From contig GG745352.1 in NCBI GenBank assembly GCA_000151295.1, positions 820,402-884,401 of the forward strand: a DNA stretch of 64,000 nucleotides. The letters run 5' to 3'. The stretch is from Allomyces macrogynus ATCC 38327. Taxonomy: Eukaryota; Blastocladiomycota; Blastocladiomycetes; Blastocladiales; Blastocladiaceae. Made by a program: the position numbers and the translations under genes. Positions 1-11,707 of this stretch are shown here, piece by piece (the stretch's first letter is position 1; each line of letters begins with the position of its first letter). Below the pieces are notes generated by a model. It was given only the letters and a program-made list of their open reading frames with translations. It did no database searches and had not been told where the DNA came from.

Positions 1-1637
1 CGCGTCTCGGCCACCTCCTCCATGGACGGCGCCTGCATCTGTGTCTGCCGCGGGAATGGGCGCGGCGTCAAGACCATGTCCTCGTCGTCGCTCGGCTCGT
101 AGGTCGCGGCCGTGTTGATGGTCAGCGCGGGCTTCTTGACGACCATATTGGCGAGTTCCTCGAGCTTGGACCGCAGCCCGCCAAGCAGCGGCGCAGCGTC
201 ATCGGGCATGACCTCGACGCGGTTCACGACCACTTCCTCGGGCCGCGTGCCGTACTGTTGCATGGCCCACTTGGCCAAGTCTGAGTCGCGGTACTCGGCG
301 TCAAACACCATGCGGTGCTGGTGATCCTCCTTGGAGATCTTGGTCTCGGGTGACGACTTGGTCAGGAAGAGCAGGCGCATCAGCTTTTGCTGCAGCGACT
401 CGGGCGCCTCGGCGTCCGAGTCCGAGTCGGACTCGACGCTGTAGACGGGCGAGGCCGGCCGCGTGCCGAGCGACGACGCCTGCGAGAGCCTGTCGTCGTG
501 GTCGTCCTCGTACCGCACGCGCTTGCCCGACTTGCCGTAGAGCCGGTCGTAGACGGCCCACCACTTTTGCATGAGCGCAATCACGTGGTCCGACATGACG
601 ACGCCCGTCGTTGGCGTCGGGTCATTGACAATCGACCCGTCAGCGTGGCGACCGCACTTCCACGGCTTGGCCGCGCCAATGAAGTGCACGATGCGCAGCG
701 ACCCTTCGTAGGCGCGCAGCGCTGGAATGCACATGTAGGACGTCGTCGGCGTGACATTGTCGGTGAAGGGCAGGCGGCGGTCCGGGTCTTTCCGCCAGGT
801 TTGCCCGAAAAAGCTGTTCAGCAGGCCTTGATCGCCACCGTCGAGCGAGCCGTGAGCGGCGAGGTGCGACATGAGCGCGCGGAACGTGGCCATGTTGGGC
901 TGCAGCACCATGACGCCAGAGTTGAACTGCACAGTGGAAGGAAATGCATGATCGAGCGGGTCAGTTGACGCATGGGGATGGAAGGAAAGTCGCGGGGGCC
1001 ACCACAAATTCATGCCCGCCGAAACGATGGGCGCCTTTTCAACAACACAACACAACCCACCACGCCCGCGAGCTGAAGACTCGCGCCACCAAACGCCATC
1101 TCCGTGCACGCAAAGCGGAAACGTACCATGTCCGGCCAACCGGCATCGGGCGCGGCCGAGAGCTCGGCACGGTCAAACAGGTCGTCGACGTTGCGCAGCA
1201 CGAGCGTGTCGGCATCGAGGAAGACAACGCGGTCGTACTGGATCAGGGCCCATGCGCGGAGCTTAGTAAAGGTCGAGCGCAGCTCCGGGCGGCCGCCGAG
1301 CAGTGCGAGCCGGTCATCGTCAACAATGATTGGGTCCACCTCAACAACGTGGTCGAATGCGGTCGCGAGCCGGTCAGCAATCGACGTCGAAATGTTGGGC
1401 GTGTGCATCATGACGAGCGGGTACTGCGTATCTACAGACAGACCGTGGCCAACGCGTCAGATCAGGACGTGGACTGGCATCGCATCGCATCCATCGCATC
1501 CCAATCGACTCAATGCTGAGCCAAAACGCACCGGATGCCCTGAGCGATGCCGCAAGAACAAACGCGCCCTCGGCATAGTCGTCCGACGTCAGTAGCGTCA
1601 CATACGCCCGACGCTCAGTGTGGATATCATTAGCCAT
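1..1637 (-). CDS. Glycogenin (GT8 self-glucosylating starter of glycogen), 3' end cut by window edge
   Basis: Glycogenin primes glycogen synthesis in the cytosol by attaching glucose to itself from UDP-glucose. I read three exons: complement(1532..1637), complement(1127..1431) and complement(1..926), joined in frame at donors GTGCGT and GTACGT. Seen: start MANDIHTERRAYVTLL; the nucleotide-sugar motif DAD in FLDADTLVLRN; FNSGVMV; the GGDQGLLN motif; and HFIGAAKPWK, all in the order expected for glycosyltransferase family 8 glycogenins. After the catalytic domain (about residues 1-240) comes an acidic, low-complexity tail that stays open to base 1, so at least 445 residues are present and the stop lies outside. 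The start is the ATG at 1637; the upstream in-frame ATG at 1688 is less likely. A GT8 relative such as a galactinol synthase is possible, but DQGLLN and HFIG..KPW favour glycogenin. Confidence 0.9.
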
Positions 1638-3310
1638 GGTGTTGTTCGACGAGTTCCTCCTGGCAGACATGTCGGTTTGGTCGAGCAAGGAATCGAGAGA
1701 CCGAGCGGAGCGAGAAGCACACTCGAATCAAGGTCCGGCCGCGAAATGGAGCGCCGGTGCAGCTGCTGGTTCAAAGACTGGTCACCGATGGACTGGATGC
1801 CGTCGGTCACGAGCGTCGAGTGCGGGAGGCTCGGCGCGTGGATGCTCACCAGGAGCGGCGGAGGGTCAAGAGCAGTGATGGGACCAGCCCAGGGAGAAAA
1901 CTCGTCGAGCGCGACCGTGGAGGGCGAGGGATTGGGAGAAGCGGCCCGCTGGGCTCTGGCGCCGGTAGATATAGGCTCGGCAGCGTGAGGTCAGAGGGAG
2001 AACCGCTTGGTCGCGGGGGCGGCGCTGAAGAAAAGGGGTCGGGCGCGCGGAGAGGCTCCGCAGCGTTTCGCCCCGTGGGCACAGCGCGAGTACGGCGGCA
2101 ACCATGTCGGTTCGGGTCCCGACGGGCAGGCGAGCTCGCGCGCGTCATAGGTGGTTGGTTGGGCTCGGCTTGGCTTGGAGAAAATAGAACCGATGCATGT
2201 GATCCATGCACGACGCGGTAAATAGCGGCGGCGGGCGAGGGCGAACTCGTCGAGAAGGCCGGGCGCCGTGCGTTTGCGGAGCGCACAGGTCGTCACGTCA
2301 AGCCCGCGGCCTGCGTCGGGCGCAAATTCATTTTCGGTTGCCCGCAATGAGGAAGCGTTCTCCTGCACGCGCAACGTGGTCTCATGCATGGACCAAGCCC
2401 ATGCAACCGCCGTCTGTTCTCCCCACGTTCTGCTCGCTCTGCAGTGGTCGGGCAGCTTCGGGCAGTGCACGCACCAATCTTCACACGCTGGCCTTGCCCT
2501 GCGGTAACCCCCGCACCATTGATAGGTGTTCGAGGCCACCGCGCGGTACGCCCGCGTGCTCGCGCCTTGTCCGAGCCGTGGTCTGTCAACCGCGGAGCGC
2601 GGACGCGCGGCAAAAGCGGGCGTACACAACGCGTTGATCGCACAGCAACAGCGCGTCCACCGCTGCGCACGGTCATGAGCCACGAGGCCATCGCAACTGT
2701 GTCGAAATCACGCGCAAAGGCCGTGCGGGCCGCAGCATCGAAAGCGAACACGAATGACGAAAGCTGTGTGCGAGCATCAGTCTGTGATCGCGGACCCCAT
2801 GGCGTGGAGCAGACCGCGAGCGCCCAATTCCTTTGGTTGGCCGCATTGGCCGAATGCGGGTGGTCTGGCGTGGGGGTGGTGGCGTGGCGTGCGCTGGCGT
2901 TGGATCAATGGCGGGGGCGCTGGGGGACGCAAAGGGACGAGCAAAGAGTGAGAAAAGAGGGGAGGGAGGAGACTGAAAGCGTGCGCGTTGACCAGCGTGC
3001 GTCGTTCGCTGCTGGTGGTGCATCGCGAGGCGGTTGAGGCGTCCGCCGTCTGCCACGATCAAGTGCATCGGAATGGCGCCACACTTGATGCGTGATCTCA
3101 CCACTCCTGAGGCTCTCTGGCACTGCGGTAAATCGCGCTACCTTGTTGTGATGCTTCTTCGTCATCCTCCGGCATTTCTTTCGCTCGTTAGCAAGGCGCG
3201 AGCATTGGGGAACGAGCGGTCCAACACGCTGTATATCTTTCTGTGATTCACGCTAGTCGGTTGAGCCTTGCATGGCCAGCTTCACTTGATCATGCGTGGG
3301 GGATGCGACG
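1638..3310. other. Intergenic, no supported gene
   Basis: Upstream region of the glycogenin gene. Several overlapping open frames exist on both strands, but they are Arg/Pro/Ala-rich GC artefacts without recognisable motifs or consistent splice structure. A TATATCT-like stretch near 1966-1972 (minus strand) is a weak core-promoter candidate for glycogenin. Confidence 0.5.
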
Positions 3311-3712
3311 TCAAAACTCGTATTGCAAGTAGATGCGTGGCTCGCCCGACTCAGGATCCACGCAAATCGTGCCGCAGCCGTCCATCTCGAGTGCAAACGT
3401 GCCAGGCGTAAACAGATCCGTGGCCAGACCTCCAATTTCCATCGGCTGGAACTTGTCCTTGGGCAAAATCTGATCGTCGGTCTGGATGGCCAAGCCACAG
3501 GTGTTTGGGTTCCACACGCCGCAGAAATCAGAATGGCGTAGATGGCAGGCGCAATAAAGGACGGCGGCCAGAGACAGGTGCATAAGCGCATATTGGTCGA
3601 TATCGTTGAGCGCCTTGCAGTTTGCGTCCAAAGCGTCAGTCGGGATTGGGCAGCACAGGAGCGACGAGTGCAAAGTGGAATCGGAGCCATCGAGTGTGGC
3701 GCTTGGTTGCAA
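3311..3712 (-). CDS. Hypothetical Cys-containing protein, C-terminal exon
   Basis: An open frame ending at 3311 reads as a plausible protein (about 100 residues with LYCACHLRH, CGVWNPNTCG, MDGCGTICVDPESGEP and a terminal YLQYEF). It has balanced composition, unlike the GC-driven frames around it. The frame has no ATG and is closed upstream by a TGA, so it should be a 3' exon. A candidate first exon (MLLSIALLNRIDTNH, ATG near 3842) precedes a GTGAGC donor, but I could not make the phases agree. I do not recognise the family. Confidence 0.35.
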   Translation of the reverse strand: MQPSATLDGSDSTLHSSLLCCPIPTDALDANCKALNDIDQYALMHLSLAAVLYCACHLRHSDFCGVWNPNTCGLAIQTDDQILPKDKFQPMEIGGLATDLFTPGTFALEMDGCGTICVDPESGEPRIYLQYEF

Positions 3713-4315
3713 ACGCTCTCACTGCAGCTAGGCTCTTGGTGCATCTTCACAGGAACAGACTGTGGACACCCATTGAACCAAGGACAGCTCACCATGGTTT
3801 GTATCAATCCGATTCAGGAGGGCAATGGACAACAACATTGTAACGATGTTCTGGCACCTTCAATGAGTGCATGGCGATCATCGTCAGAGTTTTCTGTTGC
3901 TTGAGGCTTTTATGCATGAATGGCGACTTGCACCATGACAGTCGGAAAGGAACGAGGGTGAGATTGCGTGCAGTTGGAGCTGGGGTCCCTCACCCCCAGC
4001 TTGGCGCCGATGGGCTAGGGAACGGTGTTGCAAGGGGGTTAGATATCTGTTCTCAATTCTCAGAGGACGGCACCAAGCATCGAGTCCTGTCTCCAAGTAT
4101 CACTGCATCAATTCTGCTCTCCGCATGTTTTGTTTCGAATCTTTGCAACGGATGCCATGAAGCCGCTGGGGCCGCTTCAAATGATGGCGACCAATGGTAG
4201 CGAGATCAAAGGACATATCGCCGAAACAGTCTTTGAGCAAGGCGCGACCTGGAGATCACCAAGCCTAGCCAACAGCTGACAGGATTCCAGGTCACAATAA
4301 TCAACCAACGACATG
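3713..4315. other. Intergenic, no supported gene
   Basis: Apart from the possible upstream exon noted for the hypothetical protein at 3311-3712, I see no coding signal, RNA gene or repeat here. Confidence 0.5.
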
Positions 4316-6132
4316 TTACTCTTCCAAGGAAGACACTGACTTGAACTGTGCGCGCACGTCAAGCGGAATTCTTTCCAACACCTCCAACGTGATTTGCTCC
4401 ATAGGACTCCTGTCCGCAAGTTTGGACAGTAGCACAGGCGCCAACGCAGCAGCTGAATGCGTTCCACTGAGGCCAATGAACCGAATCGTCGACAGAACCG
4501 CAATCCAATCGCTGGCGGCGCCAGCATCAAGTGGATTCTGGGTTAAATCGAGGTTTCGGAGGCATGGGGGGAATGATGGCGGTAGCTTGGACAAGGCATT
4601 TCCGCGAAGTTTCAAGTGCACTAGGGTTGAGGGCCAGCCATGGGTAACTAGTTCTTCGATGTCGTCGTGGGTGATCGCGCAGTGACGCAGCGACAGCGAC
4701 TGAGTCTTTGGTGGGATCCAGTGTGCAAGGAACCCGAGAAAGCCCGATTGTTGGAGCGGCCAGGAACACAGCACCAGTTGTTGAAGCGAGTTGGGCAAAC
4801 GAGCAACAATTTCGTGAAGCACGGAGATACTTGTGTTTTGAGACGCAAGCGTCAGCTGCATGAGCGTTGGTGCGAGATGTAAGCGTTGACCGGTGAGTGC
4901 GCCACACAAAGGCAGGCTCAAGCATAATTCGCGCGTCGCCAACGGCATTTCAAGCTTGATCGACCTCCCACGTTGATGCTGGTTGGCATTCGAGGCATTT
5001 TTCACTGCAAACGAGAGCTTGTTAAGGCCTGTGGGAAAGATATGTGCCAACCCCTCGACGAGAGAGACACCGCCATTGTTGCGGATGTAGACCTGCAGCA
5101 AGACCTGGCGCAGGCGTGAACACTGGTGGGGAGCAAGAACAACAGGTCGCACGTCATCAACGTCAACGTCAAGTATTCGAGACAGTACGAGATGAGTGAG
5201 CTTTGGTAGAACGTCGAAGTGCGAATGACAGACTTCGGCACTTTCATCAAATTTCAGGCTGTCCAGCGTCAATTCAAGTAAGTAAATTGTCGTTGCCGTG
5301 AGCCGATTGAGAAGCGGGACTAACGCTCTGCCGCAGCAATTCCCGACGAATAGAAGATCCCGGATCCTCAACGTCTGTAATCCGAGCGGGAAACTGTTGA
5401 ACAGGCGATCGGTAACCGCAGAGCCCAAGGCAAATGAGAATTCGTTCAAGGTGACGTGAGAGGCGGTATTCGGGATGGGGTGGATCCGATTCACATTCAT
5501 ATCGTTCAAGTCACCTGTGAGTGTCAGCGAGTGGGATCTGGGCGCGACATAGTACGACGACGAGCCAAAAACGAGCGAAAATTGGATGTGGTCGTTCCGA
5601 ATCGGGAGCAGCGACCACTTGTGCGAGAGCGCTGAGACGTCATGATGGAAGCGATGGAAACTCTCGTCATGAACAGTGTGATCAATCCCAATTTGGCCGA
5701 GATCCGGCAGAGGCTGCAGGTTCATGGGGAAAAACAATCGTGTTGCTGTGCGCGCCGGCAAGACCAAGTACCACGATGTCGTGTCTTTGAGCACCCAGTC
5801 GTCGTTGATAGCTTGCCTGGTCACGGCAACACCGAGCGAGCCCACCACATGTTGAAAAACTTGCTACCGCCGTAGTCCAGCAACTCGAACCGATCCCCAG
5901 TACGCGGAATAATCCCGACCGCCAGCATGGGGCCGTTATCGAGTGGCCATGAGCCGCGGTCGTGCAACACACGTGAACGGCGGGTGCAAAGAGACGTGGG
6001 GCGACAAAGAGCCAAGCTGGTAAGCGATTCGCGGTCGGTGTCGTCCACAGCGGTGCAAATGGCGTGCAGGACAACTGTCGGCAGCGTATCCAGCCTCGGC
6101 AGAATTGGAGCAGATGCATTTGTTGTTGCCAT
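4316..6132 (-). pseudogene. F-box-like / leucine-rich-repeat paralogue A (frameshifted 5' part)
   Basis: First of four tandem paralogues. The 3' part is a 510-codon open frame (4316-5848) with irregular LRRs, e.g. LVHLKLRGNALSKLPPSF followed by LRNLDLTQNPLD, ending in a family C-terminus (ITLEV...VRAQFKSVSSLEE). The N-terminus, starting at ATG 6132 (MATTNASAPILPRLDTLP), looks like an F-box (LPTVVLHAIC...). Against its paralogues it shifts frame near 6005 (the segment APRLFAPAV is in another frame) and again near 5850, where 4 bases are missing between KFFN and VVGSLGVAV. The long frame has no ATG of its own near its start. Either the gene is broken or the 5' end is spliced in a way I cannot see. 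F-box/LRR proteins normally recruit substrates to SCF ubiquitin ligases; that role is inferred. Confidence 0.6.
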
Positions 6133-6275
6133 GCTGTTAGTTATAATTTTGGCTGTCTTCGTCTTGATGGTGATTTGTGGAGGACGCAGTCTCTGACGGA
6201 GGGATCGGATTGTTGACTCGTTCCAACCCCTCTCAACCAAGCTCTTCAAGCAGCAGATCAACAAATCAGAACCGA

Positions 6276-8155
6276 TCAACAAGCTCTTCTGTACTCTTCA
6301 AAGTTAAACACCGACTTCAGACGGAGCAAAATCTCTTCCGACTGCACCTCCAAGGTAATCCTCTCCACGGCACTTTTCCCCGCCAAGTCTGAGAGCAATT
6401 CCGCAACTGCATGCGTCTCACTCAGACCCACAAAGAGAAATGTTGAGGGCAACGCTGCACGCCAGAATCCTCCACTGCACCCACCCCGCTCAAGCCCAAG
6501 TCCCGAATCGTCGATGGCAGCACTTCGATCCACGCGGTGTCCATATCATCCGTGGAGATACAATTCGAATTCAAATCCAACTTGCGCAAGCGCGACGGAA
6601 ATGACAGCTGCACAATTTCCAAGCTGTTGCCGCCCAGGTCCAGGTGCACGAGCGTGTGGGTTTCAAACGGCTCCAGATCCTCCTAGGTGAGTTTGCAGTT
6701 GCACATGGCCAGCGTCTGGAGGTGCGGTGGCATCCGGTCGACGAGAAATGAGAGAAGCCCCGAGTGCCGCATCGGCCACGAGTAGAGGTCCAGGTGAAGA
6801 AGCGAGCTGGGCAAACGGAACACAAGTTCGTGCAGGACCGACAGACTCGTGCCTTGCGATGCGACCGTCAGGTGCGTGAGCGTTGATGCCAATGGCAGGT
6901 TACGAAATCGTGGCCGACCAGATGAAAAAGTCCAGGGGCAATTCTTGCGCCATAGAAAGCAATCCGCCCACCTTGACGGGGCCGAAGAGTTGGCCAGCGT
7001 CTGTCCACTGCGCGGCCAATGAGAGTTTGTCCAGAGTCGTGGGAACGAGACGCGCCAAGCCATTGAGCGCAGGAAGATCTTCGTCGTCGTTGATATTGAC
7101 CTGCAGGACGAAATCGCGCAGACGTTGGCATTGTTGGAGAGCACGCACGAGTGGATTTATATTGGCAACGTGAAGGCCGCCAAGCAGCAACGACTTGAGA
7201 CGAACGAGTCCTGGCAGAACCGTGAGAGCGCTGCAAGTCAATAAGGAGTCTTCGGCTTGTTCCAGGCCCTCCAACATCAAATCCAAAATGCGGAGCTTCG
7301 TGGTGGTGGTGGCGAGTCGGTGGAGCAGTGGTATCAAAGTCACGTCGCAGCAGTCGTCTTGAAAATGTGGGCTCCAAACTGACAAGGCATGCAAGCCTGG
7401 CGGCAACGTGTACCACGCAGTCCGTGATCGCACTACCCACCGCAAAGTAGAACTGCTTCAATGCTATGCAAGAGACCAGGTCTGGGATCGGATGGACACG
7501 GTCCGCGCTCAAATATTCATTCAAATCGCCCGTGAGCGTCAGCGAGCGGGACCTGGGCGCGACGAAGTACGACCACGAGCCACAAACGATCGAAAAGTGG
7601 AGGTGGTCGTTAACCCGAATCGGCAGCAGCGACCACTTGCGCGACAGTGCAGATACATCGTGCTTGAAGAGGTGGAAGTTTTCACCATGAGCAATGTTAT
7701 TGCCACCGTCATGATCACCACCGTCATGATCACCACCGTCATGATCACCACCGTCATGATCACCACCGTCCCTCGCCAGAGTCAGCTTGAGGGGGCACGG
7801 TGCACGCGCTGCGATGCGCGCGGGCAAGAGCAAGTACCACACCGTTGCGTCATTGAGCGCCAATTCGTCAAGCTCTGGATCGGTCACGGCCACACCCAGC
7901 AATCCCATCATAAACTTGTTGTCCAGCACGCCGCCGTAATGGTGGAGCAGCTGGAACCGGTCGCCAACAACCAGAATGATGCCGGCCGTGAGCATGGGCC
8001 CGTTTCCAAGTTTCCACGAACTGTCGCAAGAGAGCCAGGTGTGCCAGGACCTTGCAGTCAGCATGGTTCACAGCGGCGCAAGTGACGTGCAAGACAACGG
8101 TCGGCAGTGTGTCCAGTGTCGTCGCAGTTGGAGAAAATGAATTCGACGTTGCCAT
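6276..8155 (-). pseudogene. F-box-like / LRR paralogue B, multiply disabled
   Basis: Same architecture as copy A, from ATG 8155 (MATSNSFSPTATTLDTLP) to an ITLEV...LKSVFNFEE end near 6279. Disabling changes seen: loss of the segment equivalent to APRLFAPAVRALLHDR after HLALL near 8030; a frame change near 7440 between the VAPRSRSLTLTGDLN part and the TLPPGLHALSV part; another near 6900; an in-frame TAG at 6683-6685 (after AMCNCKLT); and a further frame change near 6500. The recognisable blocks remain collinear with copies A and D. An in-phase 15-bp minisatellite lies in the middle. Confidence 0.65.
7703..7770 (+). repeat. 15-bp minisatellite, about 4.5 copies
   Basis: Perfect tandem units of 15 bp (CCACCGTCATGATCA). 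On the minus strand they encode an in-phase DGGDH repeat in LRR paralogue B. Copies A, C and D lack the array. Confidence 0.9.
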
Positions 8156-8264
8156 GCTGGTAGTTATTTCTCTTGGTTTCTGCGGTTAATTCAATTTTTG
8201 TGGAGCATAATTCGTGGGGAGCGGATGGTGGTGACTGGTGACGTGAAACATGTCCCTAACTTTC

Positions 8265-9373
8265 TGCTAGTCGCTCACTTGAAGGATCCAAAAAGCATCC
8301 ACCAACTTCAACTGCGCACGCACATCAGACGAAAACTGTTCGGACAAGACTTCCAGCGTGATCTTCTCCACGGTGCTTGTACCCGCCAACTCCGAGAGCA
8401 GGAGGGGCGTCAACTTTGAAACGACGCTTGTCCCCCCTCAATCCCAGGTACCGAATTGTCGACGGCAGCGCCGCAATCCAGCTGGTTATATCAGCATCGA
8501 GCGCATTCCCACATAGTTCGAGCGTTCGCAGGCGCGGCAGAAAAGCCAGCGGCAAAGATTTCAAACTGTTCCCGGTCAGGACCAAGAGGGCAAGATTCGC
8601 CGGCCAACCGTGATGAAACAGCGGTTCGGACGTCTTCATATGTGAGCCCACATTTTCCCACGGCCATGGATTGGAGGAGCGGCGGCATATGATGCGTGAG
8701 AAACATGAGGAATCCCGAAATGCTGCAGCCGAAAGGGTCAAAGCATGCGATGTGCGTGAAAGTGTCTGGGATCGGATGGACCTGGTTTGCACGCAATGAG
8801 ATCAAGTTACCCATGAGAGTGAGCGAGCGAGACCGAGGCGCGGTCATGTAGGGCCAAACTCTCAACCGTTGATAAGCGCAGCTGAACCTCGATTCGAATC
8901 CGCAGCAGAGACCAATTGCGCGAGAGCGCCGACACGTTGTGCTTGTACAGCATGTCATTGTCGGCATTGACATCGCCAACAGAGTGGCACGAGAAAGCGT
9001 GCTGGAGGAGCAAGGGGCATGGCGCTCGTGCTGCAGAGCGCACGGGCAGGAGCAAGTACAAGGTCGACCTTTCGTTGATTTCCAGTTGGCCAGGCATTGG
9101 ATCGGTCACAGCGACACCGTGCGAGCCCACTTTGTACTTGTTGAAGAACTTGCCACCACCGTGGAGCAACAAATCGAACCGGTCGCCAACAAGCGGGATG
9201 ACACCAGCCGTCAATACGGGGCCATGATCGAGTTTCTACGGCCCGCGATCGTGTAACAACGCTCGGATGGCGGGAGAAAAGAGACGCGGGGAGACGAGTG
9301 CCAATTGCGCAAGCGCTTCGCGATCGGCATGGTTCACAGCGGCGCAAATGACGTGCAAGACAATGGTCGGCAT
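8265..9373 (-). pseudogene. F-box-like / LRR paralogue C with large internal deletion
   Basis: Starts at ATG 9373 (MPTIVLHVICAAV). An in-frame TAG follows LLHDRGP near 9243; then the frame runs through GDRFDLLLHGGGKFFNKYKVGSHGVAVTDP. After HPIPDTFTHIA the sequence jumps directly to SGFLMFLTHHMPPLLQSMA, which in the paralogues lies roughly 230 residues further on. The middle LRR block is therefore missing and the copy is about 1.1 kb instead of 1.8 kb. The C-terminal ITLEV block is shifted by one base near 8315. Confidence 0.65.
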
Positions 9374-9444
9374 CGCGGTACAGAACTCGGATCAGCTGCA
9401 GGCACTGTTCCGGGAGTGGGAGCGTCGGTGGTCGCAATCTCCGC

Positions 9445-11260
9445 CTATTCCTCCAAGAAGAACGCCGCCTTGAGCTGCGCACGCACATTGAGCAATATCT
9501 TTTCCACCAACACCTCCAATGTGATATTCTCCACGGCGCTCTTGCCCGCCAGTTCCGAAAGTCGGATGGGCGCCAATTCATTGACAGTATCGGTCCCGCT
9601 GAAGCCCAAGTAACGAATCGTCGACGGGAGGGACTCAATCCATTCCATCGCCACATCATCCGTGTTGAGCCGGTTCCCATTCAAATCCAACGTGCGCAGG
9701 CGCGGCGGAAAAGATGGCAGTAAAAACTCAAAGCCGTTCCCGCCAAGGTTCAGATGAACGAGTGTCAAGGACCAGCCGTGGGTCACAAACGGCTCCAGAT
9801 CTTCATCTGTGAGCGCTCAGTTGCACAAGGCCAGCGACTGGAGGTGCGGCGGCATGCGACGCGCAAGCGAAGTGAGAAACCCAGAATGCTGCAGCGGCCA
9901 CGACGACAGTCTCAGGTGGAGAAGGGAGCTAGGCAGGAGGAGGGCGAGTTCGTGTAGGACTGACAGACTCGTGCCTTGTGAAACGACGGTCAGATGCGTG
10001 AGCGGTGGCGCAAGGAGCAAGCTCGTAACCAACCGTCGTTGACTAGATCGATATTCCCAGGCTCAACTTGCGCCCTACGGGAGGCTGTCCAGTTTGACGG
10101 GGCCGACCAGTACATTGGCGTCAGGAGAACACGGCCAATGAAAACTTGTCGAGGTTCATCGGAACAGGACGCGCCAAACCTTTGAGGAAAGGAATGTTGC
10201 CATCGACATCGTAGACACGAACCTGCAGCTTGACAGCGCGCAGGCGCGGACACTGTTGGAGGACATGCAGCACGGGATAAATCATGATGTAGACAGTGTG
10301 AACGTTGCCAAGCGAAAAGGACTCGAGATGAGCGAACTTTGGCAGAATGTTCACGAGTTCCTCACAGGTCATGGCGTCTTCATCATGTAACTGGTCGCCC
10401 ACTATCACTTCCAAAGAGCGAAGCATTGTGGTGGCGGTAGCAAGTCGGTGAAGCAATGGGATCAACGTCTTATCAATGCAGTTTCCAAAGGAATGGTTTC
10501 GAGATCGACAAGGCCTGTAAGCCTGGCGGCAACGTGTTGATCAAGCAGTCTGTGATCACACTGACCAACGAGAAAAGGAATTGTGTCAACGTGATGCGAG
10601 TGACCAAGTCTGGGTTCGGATGGACGCGGTCCGCGCCCCAATCGTTTATGTCGCCCATGCGAGCGGGAACGAGGCGACAGTAGTAGGACCATGAGTCAAC
10701 AACCGTCGCAAAACGCAGCTGGTCCTTGGCGCAAATGGGAAGCAGCGACCACTTATGCGAGAGGGACGACACGTCGTGCTTAAAGAGATGGAGATTTTCG
10801 TCATGCATACCGAAGACATGATGGCCAAAGTCATGTTCCAGTGCACGCCCGAGCGGGCGCTGTTCACGCGCAGTTGTGCGCGCTGGCAAGAGCAAGGACC
10901 ACGCCGACGCATCGTTGATGGCCAATTCGTCAAGCTCTGGATCAGCCACGACAACACCGAACGATCCCACCATGTACTTGTTGGAGGAAATGCTTCCGCC
11001 ATGGGTGGAGCATCTGGAAGCGGTCGCCCAAACGTGAACTGATCACAGCCGTCAACACGGGATCGCTTTTGAAGTTCCACGACCCATAATCGTGCAGCAG
11101 CGCGCGGACGGCGGGCGCAAAGAGACGCGGAGCGATGAGATCCAAGTGCGCAAGCGCTTCGCTGTCGGCACAGTTCACAGCAGCGCAAATGGCGGTCAAG
11201 ACAACAATTGGCAGAGCATCCAGCGTGAGGGTCGAGGACGGGTCAATCGTCGCGTCTATG
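9445..11260 (-). pseudogene. F-box-like / LRR paralogue D, disabled
   Basis: Collinear with copies A and B. The N-terminal block (TLDALPIVVLTAICAAVN) has no in-frame ATG where the other copies start (near 11260). Later blocks change frame near 11000, 10660 and 10470, and an in-frame TGA at 9817-9819 splits LALCN from ALTDEDLEPF. The C-terminal 113 codons (9445-9786) are intact, with a clean LRR motif (LVHLNLGGNGFEFLLPSF, then LRTLDLNGNRLN) and the family ending ITLEVL...VRAQLKAAFFLEE. Confidence 0.65.
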
Positions 11261-11261
11261 A

Positions 11262-11707
11262 TGATTTGTGAGGTACTTCGCTAGGGTTGGAGATGACGGG
11301 AGAATAGATAGTCACAGTGCGGCCGTATCGTCGGCTCCACCCAGTTCACAGTCGAGCTTTTCGAAGTGAGGTGCGATGAGACTCGCAAGACCTGCACAGA
11401 TGGCTCCACATCTTGCACCTGCTCCGAGCCAGCAAGAGCCACACCTTTTCTGACCGGTTCGATACCTGTGGCGCGATGCCGACTCGTGGAAAACGCGCGC
11501 GCGAGTCGCTAGGGATAGTCCAACGAGGGGCGAGCTTGCTCTTGCCGCTGATAGTTTCTTGCAAGTCAACGCATCATGCATCAGTCTCAAATGGTATTGC
11601 ACTTAGTCAAAAACGGATCCATCACAACAACAGCAGCGGCACGGCCAAACGACGCTCAAACCACAACAAGAAAATTTCAAACGCGAACCAAAATCGCACT
11701 TCATGTT
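11262..11707. other. Intergenic, no supported gene
   Basis: Spacer between LRR paralogue D and the membrane-protein gene; both flanking genes are on the minus strand. One tRNA-like B-box motif near 11455 was examined and rejected. Confidence 0.5.

Noticed and set aside
387..968. Plus-strand 193-codon frame opposite glycogenin
   Set aside because: Shadow of the glycogenin third exon; no motifs.
1620..2700. Several 80-230-codon frames on both strands upstream of glycogenin
   Set aside because: Arg/Pro/Ala/Gly composition typical of GC-rich non-coding DNA, no conserved motif or coherent splicing.
11440..11475. B-box-like GGTTCGATACC suggesting a tRNA gene
   Set aside because: No matching acceptor or anticodon stem around it.
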